Shown here: one piece after another, positions 1 through 8,015 of the stretch
How the letters are laid out: each line of letters starts with the position of its first letter
Position numbering within the stretch: position 1 is the stretch's first letter
Assembly (NCBI GenBank): GCA_963767475.1
Contig: CAVYEI010000002.1
Location: forward strand, 372,001-436,000
Source: WHSW01 sp963767475
Lineage (GTDB): Bacteria > Actinomycetota > Thermoleophilia > Solirubrobacterales > 70-9
DNA: 64,000 bases
Direction: 5' to 3'
Translations under genes and position numbers: made by a program
Notes under the pieces: model-generated
The model's database searches: none
What the model was told of the DNA's origin: nothing
The model's input: only the letters and a program-made list of their open reading frames with translations

Positions 1-339
1 GCCGCGCGCGCCCGCCACCCGCGTGTAGACGGCCTCGACCAGGCCCGGGGCGTGCTCGAACAGCCACGCGAGCGGCGCGCCTGCGCGCAGCAGTCGCAGT
101 AGCGGCGCCGCGGCTGCGCCGGCCGAGAAGACCGAGCCGTCGGCGCCGACCAGGTGCCACGAATCCATCCGCCGCTCGGGGTCGATCTCGCCGAGCAGCT
201 CCCCTGCGCGGGGGTCCTGGAGCGCCACCGGCTCGAGCGCCCGGCGCCGGTCCCAGCGCAGCAGCCAGCCGAGCGACCAGCGGCAGAAACCACAATCGGC
301 GTCGTAGAGGATCCGGGCGCCGGCCGGTGGCGAGCCCAC
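1..339 (-). CDS. DCC-family (DUF393) thiol-oxidoreductase-like protein, 3' end cut by window
   Basis: The gene reads leftward off the window edge, so only the first 113 codons are present. The start is a GTG one base after the stop of the upstream gene, which implies translational coupling. Residues 12-19 read YDADCGFC, the Asp-x-x-Cys-x-x-Cys signature that names the DCC (DUF393) family, followed by RWSLGWLLRWD and an Ala/Leu-rich helical part. Family members are small proteins of unclear biochemistry, thought to be thioredoxin-like because of the CxxC. Its neighbour, the AhpD-like fusion at 341-1408, also carries a redox-type cysteine cluster, so the pair may act together in thiol chemistry; that link is inference. 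Confidence 0.8.
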   Translation of the reverse strand, partial: MGSPPAGARILYDADCGFCRWSLGWLLRWDRRRALEPVALQDPRAGELLGEIDPERRMDSWHLVGADGSVFSAGAAAAPLLRLLRAGAPLAWLFEHAPGLVEAVYTRVAGARG

Positions 340-340
340 G

Positions 341-1408
341 TCAGGGAGCGGCCGCCACCGCCTCGCCGCGGGCCTCCGGCGGGACGCAGAACGCTCCCTC
401 GGCGAAGCCTTGACCCTCGATCCCGAAGGCCCAGCTGAAGCGGGCGCGGTAGTTCTCGAGCGCGATGATGTTGGTCAGCTCGACCAGCTGGGGCTCGTCG
501 AGCTGGGCTCGCAGGCGGTCGAAGAGCTGGTCGGAGACGTCGACCGGGCTTCGCGACATCCCGGTGGCGTAGTCGAGCACCAGCTTCTCGAGCTCGCTGA
601 ACCGCTCGCTTGAGGCGTACGTTGGCAGCGCGCGCAAATCGTTCTCGTCGACCCCCGCCTCCTCGCTGATCGAGGAGGCGAAGTCGAGACACCACTCGCA
701 GCCGCATACCATCGCCGCCCGGGTCTGGGCCAGGTGCTTGAGCCGCTCCCCGACCAGCGTCGAGCGCTCCGCAGCGGCCTCGATCGCCGCGTAGCCGAGC
801 ATCACTTTCGGGTTGTGGGCATAGATCCGCAACGGATCGACGACCTCGCCGTAGCGTCGCCGCGACTCGCGGTAGGCGTACCTGACCAGCGGGCTGCCGG
901 TGCCTTCGGGTACCCCGGCGATGCGGGCGTTGCCGTCGCCGGCGGCCGCGGCGCCGGATGTGGTGGGCACCGGGGCGCGGCCCTGGCGGCGAAGCTCGAA
1001 CAGGACCCAGATCGGCAGCACCACGGTCGCCGCGAGGCCGAGGACGTTGGCGATCGCGTCGCCGGTCGAGTAGGGGCCGAGGTTGAGGAAGTGGTAGACC
1101 GCGTGCGGGATCGAGAACAGCAGGAACGACGCCGCGGCGACGATCACCAGCCGGCGCTGGAGCGTCCACGCCGCCGCCAGCAGGATCACACCGGTGGCCA
1201 GGAAGAGTCCGCCGACGTCGCGGACGAGGTGCTCGCTGTAGGCGGGCAGCGCCTCGACCCAGCCACGACCGAGCGGGAAGTCCTCGTAGAACGAGACCGG
1301 GGCGAAGAGCGCGTAGAGGCCGTCGACGACCTGGATCAGGCCGACGCCGGCGAGCGCGGCGCGGATCGCGGTGCGGTGCCGGCTCGGGGTGGAACAGGGA
1401 TCAGGCAT
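341..1408 (-). CDS. Membrane domain fused to carboxymuconolactone decarboxylase/AhpD-like domain
   Basis: A 355-residue protein. Residues about 15-140 contain four hydrophobic segments with an HAVYHFLNLG stretch, like small four-helix membrane families of the DUF4345 type. After an Ala/Gly linker, residues about 190-345 match the CMD/AhpD fold, with cysteines at 235, 237 and 240 (CGCEWC). In AhpD-type enzymes a His usually sits four residues after the second Cys of the CxxC; here that position is Ala244, so peroxidase chemistry is doubtful. The ATG at 1408 is preferred over upstream starts because the homologous part begins there and it overlaps the TetR stop by 8 bp. It lies between a TetR regulator and a DCC protein, probably one operon. 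Confidence 0.8.
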   Translation of the reverse strand: MPDPCSTPSRHRTAIRAALAGVGLIQVVDGLYALFAPVSFYEDFPLGRGWVEALPAYSEHLVRDVGGLFLATGVILLAAAWTLQRRLVIVAAASFLLFSIPHAVYHFLNLGPYSTGDAIANVLGLAATVVLPIWVLFELRRQGRAPVPTTSGAAAAGDGNARIAGVPEGTGSPLVRYAYRESRRRYGEVVDPLRIYAHNPKVMLGYAAIEAAAERSTLVGERLKHLAQTRAAMVCGCEWCLDFASSISEEAGVDENDLRALPTYASSERFSELEKLVLDYATGMSRSPVDVSDQLFDRLRAQLDEPQLVELTNIIALENYRARFSWAFGIEGQGFAEGAFCVPPEARGEAVAAAP

Positions 1409-2021
1409 GGACCTGGCTCCTTTCGAGGTTGTCGATGATCGCGACACATGAGTCGACCCAGGCCGCCGCGAAGCGCTCGCCGTCGACCCCGGCGAAGCGC
1501 TCGCCGAACATGATCTGCTGCAGACTGAACCCGACCAGCGAGGCGCAGACCACCTCGCCGAGCGCCGCCGGGTCGGGCGCCTGCACCCCACGCTCGGCCG
1601 CGTAACGCTCGAGTGTGGTGGTCGCGAGCTCGATCCCGCGGCGGACCACGGTCGCGTGGAAGCGCTCGGCGAGCTCGGGGACGCGCCCGCCGTCGCGCAT
1701 CACGATCCGGATCAGGTCGCGTTCGCGATCGAGCTCGGCGCGACCCCAGCTGGCGATCAGGGTGAGCTCGGCTCGCAGGTCGCCAAGCGGCTCGAGCTCG
1801 AGCCGCGCGTTGAAGGCGTCGATCTCGGCGATCCGCTCAGAGAGCGCGGCCTCGAGCAGCTCGTCCTTGCTCGCGAAGTGCTTGTAGAGACCGCCGGAAC
1901 GAGGCGCCAATCCCGCCGCCGACTCGATCTCGCCGATCGAGGTGCCGCTGTATCCGCGTTCGGCGAAGAGCTCGATCGCGGCGGCGATGATGCGCGCTCG
2001 GGTGTCAGCTGGTCGAGCCAT
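1401..2021 (-). CDS. TetR-family transcriptional regulator
   Basis: A 206-residue protein with an N-terminal helix-turn-helix (about residues 8-55: RARIIAAAIELFAERGYSGTSIGEIESAAGL, written here across its helices) of TetR type, and a C-terminal all-helical ligand domain. It is the first gene of a minus-strand run and overlaps the next gene, the membrane/AhpD fusion, so it probably represses its own operon. A perfect inverted repeat lies just upstream at 2034-2050 and is the likely operator. The ligand cannot be read from the sequence. Confidence 0.9.
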   Translation of the reverse strand: MARPADTRARIIAAAIELFAERGYSGTSIGEIESAAGLAPRSGGLYKHFASKDELLEAALSERIAEIDAFNARLELEPLGDLRAELTLIASWGRAELDRERDLIRIVMRDGGRVPELAERFHATVVRRGIELATTTLERYAAERGVQAPDPAALGEVVCASLVGFSLQQIMFGERFAGVDGERFAAAWVDSCVAIIDNLERSQVHA

Positions 2022-2033
2022 CGGTAAACGGCG

Positions 2034-2050
2034 GGTTACCTACAGTAACC
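2034..2050. promoter_or_regulatory. Inverted repeat, candidate TetR operator
   Basis: GGTTAC and GTAACC form a perfect 6-bp inverted repeat with a 5-bp spacer, 13 bp upstream of the TetR start. A second, looser dyad follows (GTAA at 2045-2048, TTAC at 2057-2060). Autoregulation through such a site is usual for TetR proteins; the assignment here rests on position and symmetry only. Confidence 0.5.
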
Positions 2051-2077
2051 GATCGCTTACCTACTGGGAAGCCGAGA

Positions 2078-2815
2078 TCAGCAGGTCTTGAACTTGCGCT
2101 TCAAGGTCGCCAGCGGCGGGCCGCTGCCCTGGACGACGATCGAGAGCTTGTGCGAGCCCTTGTCGAGGTCGCTGGGTTTCACGGTCACGGTCAGCTTCGA
2201 CTTGCCGGTGGTCTCGATCACCTTGCCGTCGACGATCACCTTCGTCCTCTTCGCCAGCGGGACGTCGGTCTTGATCGTGAGCTTGAACGGCGACTTGGCG
2301 CAGGTGTCGGGCAGGCCGTCGAGGGCGATCGGCTCGCGCACAGGGGTCGAGATCTCGGCGTGGTCGTTGGCGTCGTTGGTGTCGACGCCGGGGACCTGCT
2401 CCGGGGCCACCGTCGCCTGCATCGCCATCTTCGGCAGGTCCTCGATGAAGACCTTGACCACGACCTCGATCTTCACCGTCTCCCCCGCCGCGATCGGGCC
2501 CGGGCGGCAGATGACTCCGAGCGTGTCCAGCCCGCAGGTGCCCTGCGAGGCCGTCTGCGAGAAGGTCCTCACCGCGACGCCGGTGTCGACGTCGGTGGCA
2601 CCGTGGCCGCGGGTGAACCTGAGCTTCGCCGGCTCCTTGTCGGGCCCCGTGTTGGTGAGCTCGATCTCGTAAGCGGCCCGGCCGCCGACCGCGGTCTCGG
2701 AGGGGCCGTCGAGGGTGACCGCGAAGTCGGCCTGCGCTGCCGACGCAACCGCCGGAAGCACCCCCAAGGCGAAGACCGCACCTACCGCCGCAACCGCTGA
2801 ACGCGTCCACCCCAT
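2078..2815 (-). CDS. Secreted protein with DUF11/CARDB-like Ig-fold domain
   Basis: A 245-residue protein starting with a Sec signal peptide (about residues 1-26, ending AVASAAQA). The ATG at 2815 is chosen because a GGAGGG ribosome-binding site precedes it. The middle has features of bacterial DUF11/CARDB beta-sandwich domains: alternating strands, a YEIELTNTGPDKEPA segment, and cysteines in TCGLDTLGVIC. The end (LTIKTDVPLAKRTKVIVDGK and following) is a Lys-rich beta region with a last Cys. It probably works outside the membrane as a structural or adhesive protein. No enzymatic motif is visible. Confidence 0.65.
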   Translation of the reverse strand: MGWTRSAVAAVGAVFALGVLPAVASAAQADFAVTLDGPSETAVGGRAAYEIELTNTGPDKEPAKLRFTRGHGATDVDTGVAVRTFSQTASQGTCGLDTLGVICRPGPIAAGETVKIEVVVKVFIEDLPKMAMQATVAPEQVPGVDTNDANDHAEISTPVREPIALDGLPDTCAKSPFKLTIKTDVPLAKRTKVIVDGKVIETTGKSKLTVTVKPSDLDKGSHKLSIVVQGSGPPLATLKRKFKTC

Positions 2816-2858
2816 TCTTGAATCCCTCCGAGGCCGTTCCTGGCTCGCGACCCGCAAT

Positions 2859-3878
2859 CTAACCGACTGGGACGCTCGCGGCACCGTCTCGGCGGACGTT
2901 GGCTTGCAACCACCCGGCGAGCGGGTCGATCGCGGCGCCGAGGTCGTCGAAGAAAAGCTGGTGCCCGGCCCCGGGGATCTCGGTGTACGTCGCGCGCTGC
3001 GGGCGTGCCCGCTCGAGCGCGCGGAGGGTGAGCTCCGGGGTCACCATCCGGTCCTCGGCGCCGATCAGCACGAGCGCCGGAGTCTGCACTTCCTCCCAGG
3101 CGATCCCGGGCCGGAAACCGATGTAGCTGGCGATCGAGCGCGCGGTGACCTGGAAGTTGAACAGGCCGTCGGCCTGATCGTCGAAGTAGCGCTTGGTCTC
3201 GGGGTCGATCGCCACCTGCTCATAGTCGGCGATCTGGCGGACCGAGATCGGCGCGTACGGCAGCAGGCGCCCGATCGCCCGCATCAGCGGCTGCTTGCGC
3301 TTGAACGACGGGTCCGGTTGCACGTCGGGGTGGCCGATGCAGTGGCAGACGGCGGCGTCGATGTCGGGCTCGCGGCTGAGCAGATACCAGCTCATGATCC
3401 CGCCAAGCGAGTCTCCGAGCAGGATCACCGGCCCGGCGGACCGCGAGCGAGCGAGGCCGATCGCCAACTCCAGCACCCCGAGATCGGACTCCAGCGTGGC
3501 ATCGCCGCGGCGGCCCTCGGAGATCCCGTGCCCTAGCCGATCAACGAGCAGCGAGTTGAACCCGAGCTCGCCGAGAGCCGCGGCGAGCGGGAGCTGGCGA
3601 CGAGCGTGGTCGCCGAGACCGTGGGCGACGACCACCGTCGGCGCCTCGGGGTCGGAACCGTGGCGCTCGAGGTGCACCGCGAGGCCGCGGTAGGGCGCCC
3701 ACTCGTGCTCGCCTGTGGCGATCTGGCGCTCGAGGTCGAGCACGGTGAGGGCGGCGTTACGCGCACGAGCGCCGAGCACGAGCTCGGTCGAGACCGAGAG
3801 CAGCCGCTCGGCCTCGGCCCCTCGCGGTGGCTGGGCGCCGTGGCGAAAGCCCTTGCGCGGCGGCTTCGCCGCGCTCAC
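2859..3878 (-). CDS. Alpha/beta hydrolase (monoacylglycerol lipase/serine aminopeptidase S33 type)
   Basis: A 339-residue protein. Oxyanion-side motif AHGLGDH lies at about 85-91, the nucleophile elbow GDSLGG has Ser157, the acid is the Asp of GAEDRMV and the base is the His of GAGHQ near the C-terminus. This is a complete Ser-Asp-His triad in the usual order for the Hydrolase_4 / monoacylglycerol-lipase-like group. No signal peptide is seen, so the enzyme is likely cytoplasmic or membrane-associated and acts on an ester. Its start overlaps the stop of the upstream membrane-protein gene by 4 bp (ATGA), so the two are co-translated. Confidence 0.85.
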   Translation of the reverse strand: MSAAKPPRKGFRHGAQPPRGAEAERLLSVSTELVLGARARNAALTVLDLERQIATGEHEWAPYRGLAVHLERHGSDPEAPTVVVAHGLGDHARRQLPLAAALGELGFNSLLVDRLGHGISEGRRGDATLESDLGVLELAIGLARSRSAGPVILLGDSLGGIMSWYLLSREPDIDAAVCHCIGHPDVQPDPSFKRKQPLMRAIGRLLPYAPISVRQIADYEQVAIDPETKRYFDDQADGLFNFQVTARSIASYIGFRPGIAWEEVQTPALVLIGAEDRMVTPELTLRALERARPQRATYTEIPGAGHQLFFDDLGAAIDPLAGWLQANVRRDGAASVPVG

Positions 3879-4738
3879 CGGCGGCGCTTGCGCTTGCGCT
3901 TGCGCGCCCGTTCACGCCGCGCGGAATGGTCCTGAGGCGGCGCCTCCTCGAAGACCTCTGTCGCGTCGCCGTCGACGACCGCATCGCCGGCGGTCGCGAC
4001 CGCCGGCTTCGGCTCTTCGCCCGGTCTCGGCCACGGGACCGCCTCGCCCGCGTCCCAGGCCGGCGGCCGACCGCGCGGGGTCCTGTCGAGGATCAGGAAT
4101 CCGATCCACCCGAACCAGATCATCAGTCCGAGGATGCCGGGCGGCAGGATGATCGTCGAGACCCCGAGCGCCATCCCGAGCGAGGCCGTGATCCGGCTCA
4201 TCAGGCCGACGCGCATCGCCTGCAGCGGGACGTAGAAGCAGGCGACGACGAAGCCGATGCTGGCGGGGATGTAGAGGCTGGCCGAGAACTGCGCCAGGCC
4301 GTTGTCGTCGATCAGATCGTCGAGCAACGTGTAGACGTCGCCGCCGGCGCCGACCTGGCTGACGAAGTCTCCGGAGATCTGGTTCTGCCAGACCCAGCTG
4401 ACGATTCCCTGGATCGCCAGCAGCACCGGGCCGATGAAGACGAAACCGACCATCGGCCCGCTGACGCGCTCGCTGCGAGCCTGGGCGGCGCGGAACAGGT
4501 ACAGCAGGGGGAAGATCGTGAGCAGGATCGCGATGCTGCTGAGCACGGTCGAGAGCAGCAGCTGGCCGGAGGCCTCGTCGATCGCTCGAAACTGCTCCGT
4601 GGTCAGGCCGGTGAACGGCACCGAGGTGCTCTGACGGATGATCGAGGAGAGGATCAGCAGCGGCGCGGCGGCGACCGCCGCCCAGCCGGCGAGCATCTTG
4701 CCGCGGCGCTCGCGCTCGAGGATCTGCTTGCGGTTCAC
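3875..4738 (-). CDS. Polytopic membrane protein with Arg/Lys-rich cytoplasmic tail
   Basis: A 287-residue protein with about six hydrophobic segments between residues 15 and 215 (for example LAGWAAVAAAPLLILSSII and VGFVFIGPVLLAIQGIVSWV, each one helix). The tail after residue about 220 is hydrophilic, first Pro/Glu-rich and then strongly basic, ending RKRKRKRRR. No family was recognised. It is coupled by ATGA to the alpha/beta hydrolase downstream, so a membrane-lipid-related job is possible but unproven. Confidence 0.7.
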   Translation of the reverse strand: MNRKQILERERRGKMLAGWAAVAAAPLLILSSIIRQSTSVPFTGLTTEQFRAIDEASGQLLLSTVLSSIAILLTIFPLLYLFRAAQARSERVSGPMVGFVFIGPVLLAIQGIVSWVWQNQISGDFVSQVGAGGDVYTLLDDLIDDNGLAQFSASLYIPASIGFVVACFYVPLQAMRVGLMSRITASLGMALGVSTIILPPGILGLMIWFGWIGFLILDRTPRGRPPAWDAGEAVPWPRPGEEPKPAVATAGDAVVDGDATEVFEEAPPQDHSARRERARKRKRKRRR

Positions 4739-4751
4739 GGGCGCGATCGCC

Positions 4752-4979
4752 TCAGTCGCTCTCGGGGCTCTGCGCCCGGCGGTTGGCGGGGCCGAGCTCG
4801 AGCCGGTCGGAAGGCGCGCGAATCGGGATGTAGTCGTCCTCGCGCCCGGCGAAGCGCGCGACCCGGTCGCCGGCGGCGAGCATCAGGTCGAGGAACGGGG
4901 CGCCGAGACCGATCACGGTCTCGAATCGGGCTCGGGTTCGCAGCTGCTGTGGGGTCGAGGGCGACATCGAAGCGATCAA
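4752..4979 (-). CDS. Small conserved-looking hypothetical protein
   Basis: A 75-residue protein that begins 1 bp after the stop of the CBS-domain gene. It is predicted to be soluble with one amphipathic helix (VIGLGAPFLDLMLAAGDRVA) and a charged tail. A second in-frame ATG four codons later could be the true start. No family was recognised. Its place in a tightly packed minus-strand run and its gene-like codon use support it as real. Confidence 0.5.
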   Translation of the reverse strand: MIASMSPSTPQQLRTRARFETVIGLGAPFLDLMLAAGDRVARFAGREDDYIPIRAPSDRLELGPANRRAQSPESD

Positions 4980-5426
4980 TCAGCCGCGTTCGTGAAAGAA
5001 GAAGCCCGGCAGGGCGCCTTCGATCACTTCCTGGGTCATCCGCTGGGCGATCTGAAGGTCGCCGGTGCGCACGGCGATGTCGTCGAGGGTGACGATCCCG
5101 ACCAGGCGTCCGGCCTCGACAATCGGCAGCCGGCGGATCCGGTGCTGGACCATCAGCGCGGCTGCCTCCTCGAGGGCCATCTCCGGTTCGCCCGTGACCA
5201 GCGGTCGCGAGCTGTGTTCGGCGACCGGCTCGCCGGAGGAGCGCTCGTCGGCGAGCGCCCGCACGGTGAGATCGCGATCGGTGATCATCGCCGCGGGCCC
5301 ACCTTCGGCATCGCAGAGGACGACCGAGCCGACCGAGTGGTCGCGCATCAGCTGGGCGACGGCGAGCACGTCCGCCTCCGGGCCGGCGGTGACCACGCCC
5401 GCGGTCATGATCTCGCGAAGCTGCAT
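4980..5426 (-). CDS. CBS-domain pair protein
   Basis: A 148-residue protein made of two CBS motifs: about residues 1-60 (LREIMTAGVVTAGPEADV, ending in a TDRDLTVRA segment) and about 72-130 (MALEEAAALMVQHRIRRLP and VGIVTLDDIA). Stand-alone CBS pairs bind adenosyl ligands and act as energy or nucleotide sensors for partner proteins. The partner is not evident; the small gene directly downstream is the nearest candidate. Confidence 0.9.
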   Translation of the reverse strand: MQLREIMTAGVVTAGPEADVLAVAQLMRDHSVGSVVLCDAEGGPAAMITDRDLTVRALADERSSGEPVAEHSSRPLVTGEPEMALEEAAALMVQHRIRRLPIVEAGRLVGIVTLDDIAVRTGDLQIAQRMTQEVIEGALPGFFFHERG

Positions 5427-5630
5427 GGGGCAACGATATCCGGGCGAGAGATGATCAGTGCCACGGCCGCGCGTGCGCGGGGGCGCGCGGGGCCGAGTCG
5501 GGCGGGGGAAGCAGGGCGCAGTCCGTAGCCGTGGCTACGGGCAAGCCCGATGACCCCGATCCGGCGACGGCGTCCGCGTGTCATCCGCGTGCGGGGGGCT
5601 GTGGCACTGCTCATCTACGATCCGGCGTCG
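5427..5630. other. 204-bp divergent intergenic region with a perfect hairpin
   Basis: This region separates the minus-strand CBS gene from the plus-strand gene at 5631. It contains CCGTAGCC and GGCTACGG (5523-5540), a perfect 8-bp stem with a 2-bp loop. There is no U-tract after it on either strand, so it is not a typical intrinsic terminator. No tRNA fold or riboswitch consensus was recognised around it. Confidence 0.4.
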
Positions 5631-6329
5631 ATGTCCGCCACAGCAGAGCAGAGGGAACCGCGCGACGTGGCGCTGACGAACGGGCGGGGGGCCGAGCCTG
5701 GACGGTGTCCGCTGTGTGGGCAACAGCTCTACGGCTGGGTCGCGCTGCCGCCGGCGGGAGCCGAGGCGAGCATCGGTTTGCCGCTCGACGACGCCGCGCA
5801 CGAGCGGGTGATCGATCGCTGCGAGAACTGCGGCGTCGCCGTCGAGCGCGGGCGTGAGGTCGACCTCGCAGACGAGTGGGAGGCCGTCTGCCGCCCCGGC
5901 GAGCCCGGGGCCCGCGAGATCTCGCTTCCCAACCGAAAGAGCCTCCAGGCCTGGATCGGCGAGGTCGGCTGGGCGGCGATCGACCGCTACCCGGGACGCC
6001 TGCTGCACACGCCGGCGAGCCTCCAGCTGCTCGCCGAGCAAAACGATTACGCGCTCGATCGCACCCACTCGCCGATCTCCCGCCGTGCCCAGGCTTGGAT
6101 GTGGCAGACGCTGCTCAACGGGCTCACCTTCCACCCCAACTTCGCCCGCGAGGTCCGGGCCGGTCGCCTGCGCCCGGGCTCCGGGCGCGGTCGGCTGCGC
6201 TTCGGCGTCGACCTCGTGGTCACCGTGCTCGGCGCGCCGCTCGTTCTGCTCGCCTCGGCGCCGCTCGAGTTCGGCGCAGCGCTCGGTCGCCGCGGCGGCG
6301 AGCTCCGCGCGACGGCGCGACGCACCTAG
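5631..6329 (+). CDS. Zinc-ribbon-containing protein of unknown function
   Basis: A 232-residue protein. Cys26/Cys29 (CPLCG) and Cys64/Cys67 (CENCG) make a CxxC-x34-CxxC zinc ribbon. The middle (about 100-170) is Trp-rich (LQAWIGEVGWAAIDRYPGR, then TPASLQLLAEQN), and a hydrophobic segment near residues 190-215 could be a membrane helix. The ATG at 5631 is chosen because the upstream in-frame extension is Arg-rich and non-conserved in appearance. The pattern recalls zinc-ribbon proteins found beside methyltransferases, but no methyltransferase motif is present, so the function is unknown. Confidence 0.65.
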   Translation: MSATAEQREPRDVALTNGRGAEPGRCPLCGQQLYGWVALPPAGAEASIGLPLDDAAHERVIDRCENCGVAVERGREVDLADEWEAVCRPGEPGAREISLPNRKSLQAWIGEVGWAAIDRYPGRLLHTPASLQLLAEQNDYALDRTHSPISRRAQAWMWQTLLNGLTFHPNFAREVRAGRLRPGSGRGRLRFGVDLVVTVLGAPLVLLASAPLEFGAALGRRGGELRATARRT

Positions 6330-6399
6330 ACCGCGTCCACGCCCCGATCGCGGGCGGCGTTAGTGTCTCGCTGCGAGCGATCACGGGAGAGTGAGATTG

Positions 6400-7107
6400 A
6401 TGGACGAACAACCGCCGACGCGCAGCAGCTCAACGTCCCGTCTGCCGCGGCTCAGCTACGCAAACGTGGTCGCGACGCTCGCCTTGTTCATCGCCCTCGG
6501 GAGCGGCGCCTGGGCGGCGATCGAGATCGGCCGCAACGACGTCACAGCGCGGGAGATCGCCAAGGCCGCGGTCGGAAGCTCGGAGCTGAAGAACGACGGT
6601 GCGAAGGGCAAGGACGTCGACGAGTCGTCGCTCGGACAGGTGCCGAGCGCGTCCAGCGCCACCACGGCCGCGACCGCGCAAAGCGCGCAAAGCGCGCAGC
6701 AGCTCGACGGCTTGTCGCCTGCGTCCATCAACGCCGCCAGCTCCGGGTTCGGCGAGGCTGATTGCGACCCCGGCCAGAGCGAGACCTGCGCCACCACGCA
6801 ACTCAATCAGCCGCGCACCTCGGACGTGCTGGTGCTCGCTTCAGGGACGATGTTCGGCACCGGTGCGGACGTCAGCGGGAGCTGCACGCTCCACGGCCCG
6901 GGCAACGACGAGCTCGCCGGGATCACGGAAATCGGACAGGTCAACGCGCCTCATCCCAACGTCGACCGTGGCGACGGCTTCGTCGTCCAGGGACTGTTTC
7001 AGGACGTGCCGGCGGGGCCGGGCGAGTTTGAACTGAGCTGCAGCGAGGACACCGGCGACCTGAAGATCTCCTCGCAACAGATCACCGCGATGCGCCTGAG
7101 TGGGTGA
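6400..7107 (+). CDS. Exported protein of the SYANVVATLALF family, common in Thermoleophilia
   Basis: A 235-residue protein with a signal/anchor segment LSYANVVATLALFIALG followed by an Asn/Lys-rich stretch (NDVTAREIAKAAVGSSELKN) and an Ala/Ser/Gln linker, then a beta-rich domain with cysteines in DCDPGQSETC and SGSC. The N-terminal pattern is familiar as a many-copy exported family in Solirubrobacter-like genomes; this is recalled family knowledge. ATG 6400 is preferred to GTG 6391 because GGGAGA lies 9 bp before it. Function is unknown; surface or envelope location is likely. Confidence 0.75.
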   Translation: MDEQPPTRSSSTSRLPRLSYANVVATLALFIALGSGAWAAIEIGRNDVTAREIAKAAVGSSELKNDGAKGKDVDESSLGQVPSASSATTAATAQSAQSAQQLDGLSPASINAASSGFGEADCDPGQSETCATTQLNQPRTSDVLVLASGTMFGTGADVSGSCTLHGPGNDELAGITEIGQVNAPHPNVDRGDGFVVQGLFQDVPAGPGEFELSCSEDTGDLKISSQQITAMRLSG

Positions 7108-7109
7108 CG

Positions 7110-7607
7110 TCAGCGCTTGCTGAGCACGCCCTGGCTCTCGACCCCGCCGCCGACGAACTCGTAGCGAAGCCGCGGCGAGGCGCCGTCGAGCGGCGTCACG
7201 GTGACGTTTCCGGTGCCCTTGCAGTCCCCGCCTGCGCCGCTGTCGATCAACTCGCGAAAGCGGACCTGGGGACCCTCGGCATCCAGGTAGCGCCAGTTTC
7301 CCGAGCAGTCGATCTGGCCGCCGTAGTGGACGACGTTCTGTTGCGGCTCGGTGGCGGAGACGATCCTGACCCCGATCGGGAACGGCTTCACGCCCTTCTG
7401 GCGCAGCGTGCCCTGCCACTGGCCGACGACCGCCTGCGGCAGGCCCTTGGGCGGGTTCGGCGCCTGGGGCTGGGGCGGCGGTGGCAGCTGGGAGAGATCC
7501 GGCTCCTCCTTCTCGCCGCACGCGGACACGGCGATCGCCGCCACCGCCACGAGCGCGAGTGCCGGCAGCGTGCGAAACCGGGAGTCAGAGAGGGTCGTGG
7601 GCGACAC
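7110..7607 (-). CDS. Lipoprotein of unknown function
   Basis: A 165-residue protein with a lipoprotein signal: basic start, hydrophobic ALALVAVAAIAVSAC and a lipobox Cys at about 30, followed by a Pro/Gln-rich linker (PPPPQPQAPNPP). The mature domain (about 60-165) begins VVGQWQGTLRQKG and has cysteines in QIDCSG and GDCKG, consistent with a small beta-barrel on the outer face of the membrane. The gene is convergent with the previous one, 2 bp apart. Confidence 0.75.
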   Translation of the reverse strand: MSPTTLSDSRFRTLPALALVAVAAIAVSACGEKEEPDLSQLPPPPQPQAPNPPKGLPQAVVGQWQGTLRQKGVKPFPIGVRIVSATEPQQNVVHYGGQIDCSGNWRYLDAEGPQVRFRELIDSGAGGDCKGTGNVTVTPLDGASPRLRYEFVGGGVESQGVLSKR

Positions 7608-7679
7608 GAGGCGCAGCCTAGATCACCGGTTCGCGGGCGGCGTCCCTGGCCGGCGATCGCCCCCGTCTATGATCGATGC

Positions 7680-7952
7680 ATGGAAGGAAGCGATCCATTC
7701 GGCCTCTTCGGCGACCCGGACGAGCTCCGGGCCAGGCTTGCCGACATGGCCGAGCAGATGCAGGGCGCCCAGAAGGTCGCCTGGGCAGACAACGCGATCA
7801 AGCTCGCTGTCGATATGACCGTTGCGGCGATCGCCCGCCTGGAGCTGCACGGCTCAAGCGACGAACAGGCGATGCAGGTGCGCGACGCAATCCGGGTCGT
7901 GTTCCCGGAGTCGGTGACCCTCGTGCGCGAGGCGCGCGAGGGCCTTTCCTGA
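7680..7952 (+). CDS. Small helical hypothetical protein
   Basis: A 90-residue protein with start GDPDELRARLADMAEQMQ, predicted helical throughout, with an acidic N-terminus and no membrane segment. ATG 7680 is chosen as the start of plausible protein; the open frame upstream is antisense to the lipoprotein gene. No family was recognised. It may be a small partner or scaffold protein. Confidence 0.6.
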   Translation: MEGSDPFGLFGDPDELRARLADMAEQMQGAQKVAWADNAIKLAVDMTVAAIARLELHGSSDEQAMQVRDAIRVVFPESVTLVREAREGLS

Positions 7953-8015
7953 TCGGTCACTGACCCGGCACGCTCGCCGCATCCCGCGTCGGTCGCTCGC
8001 GCCTACGGTCGCGCC

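Noticed and set aside
5523..5540. Perfect hairpin taken as a tRNA or attenuator
   Set aside because: No cloverleaf, no GTTCGA arm and no T-tract; the stem alone is not enough.
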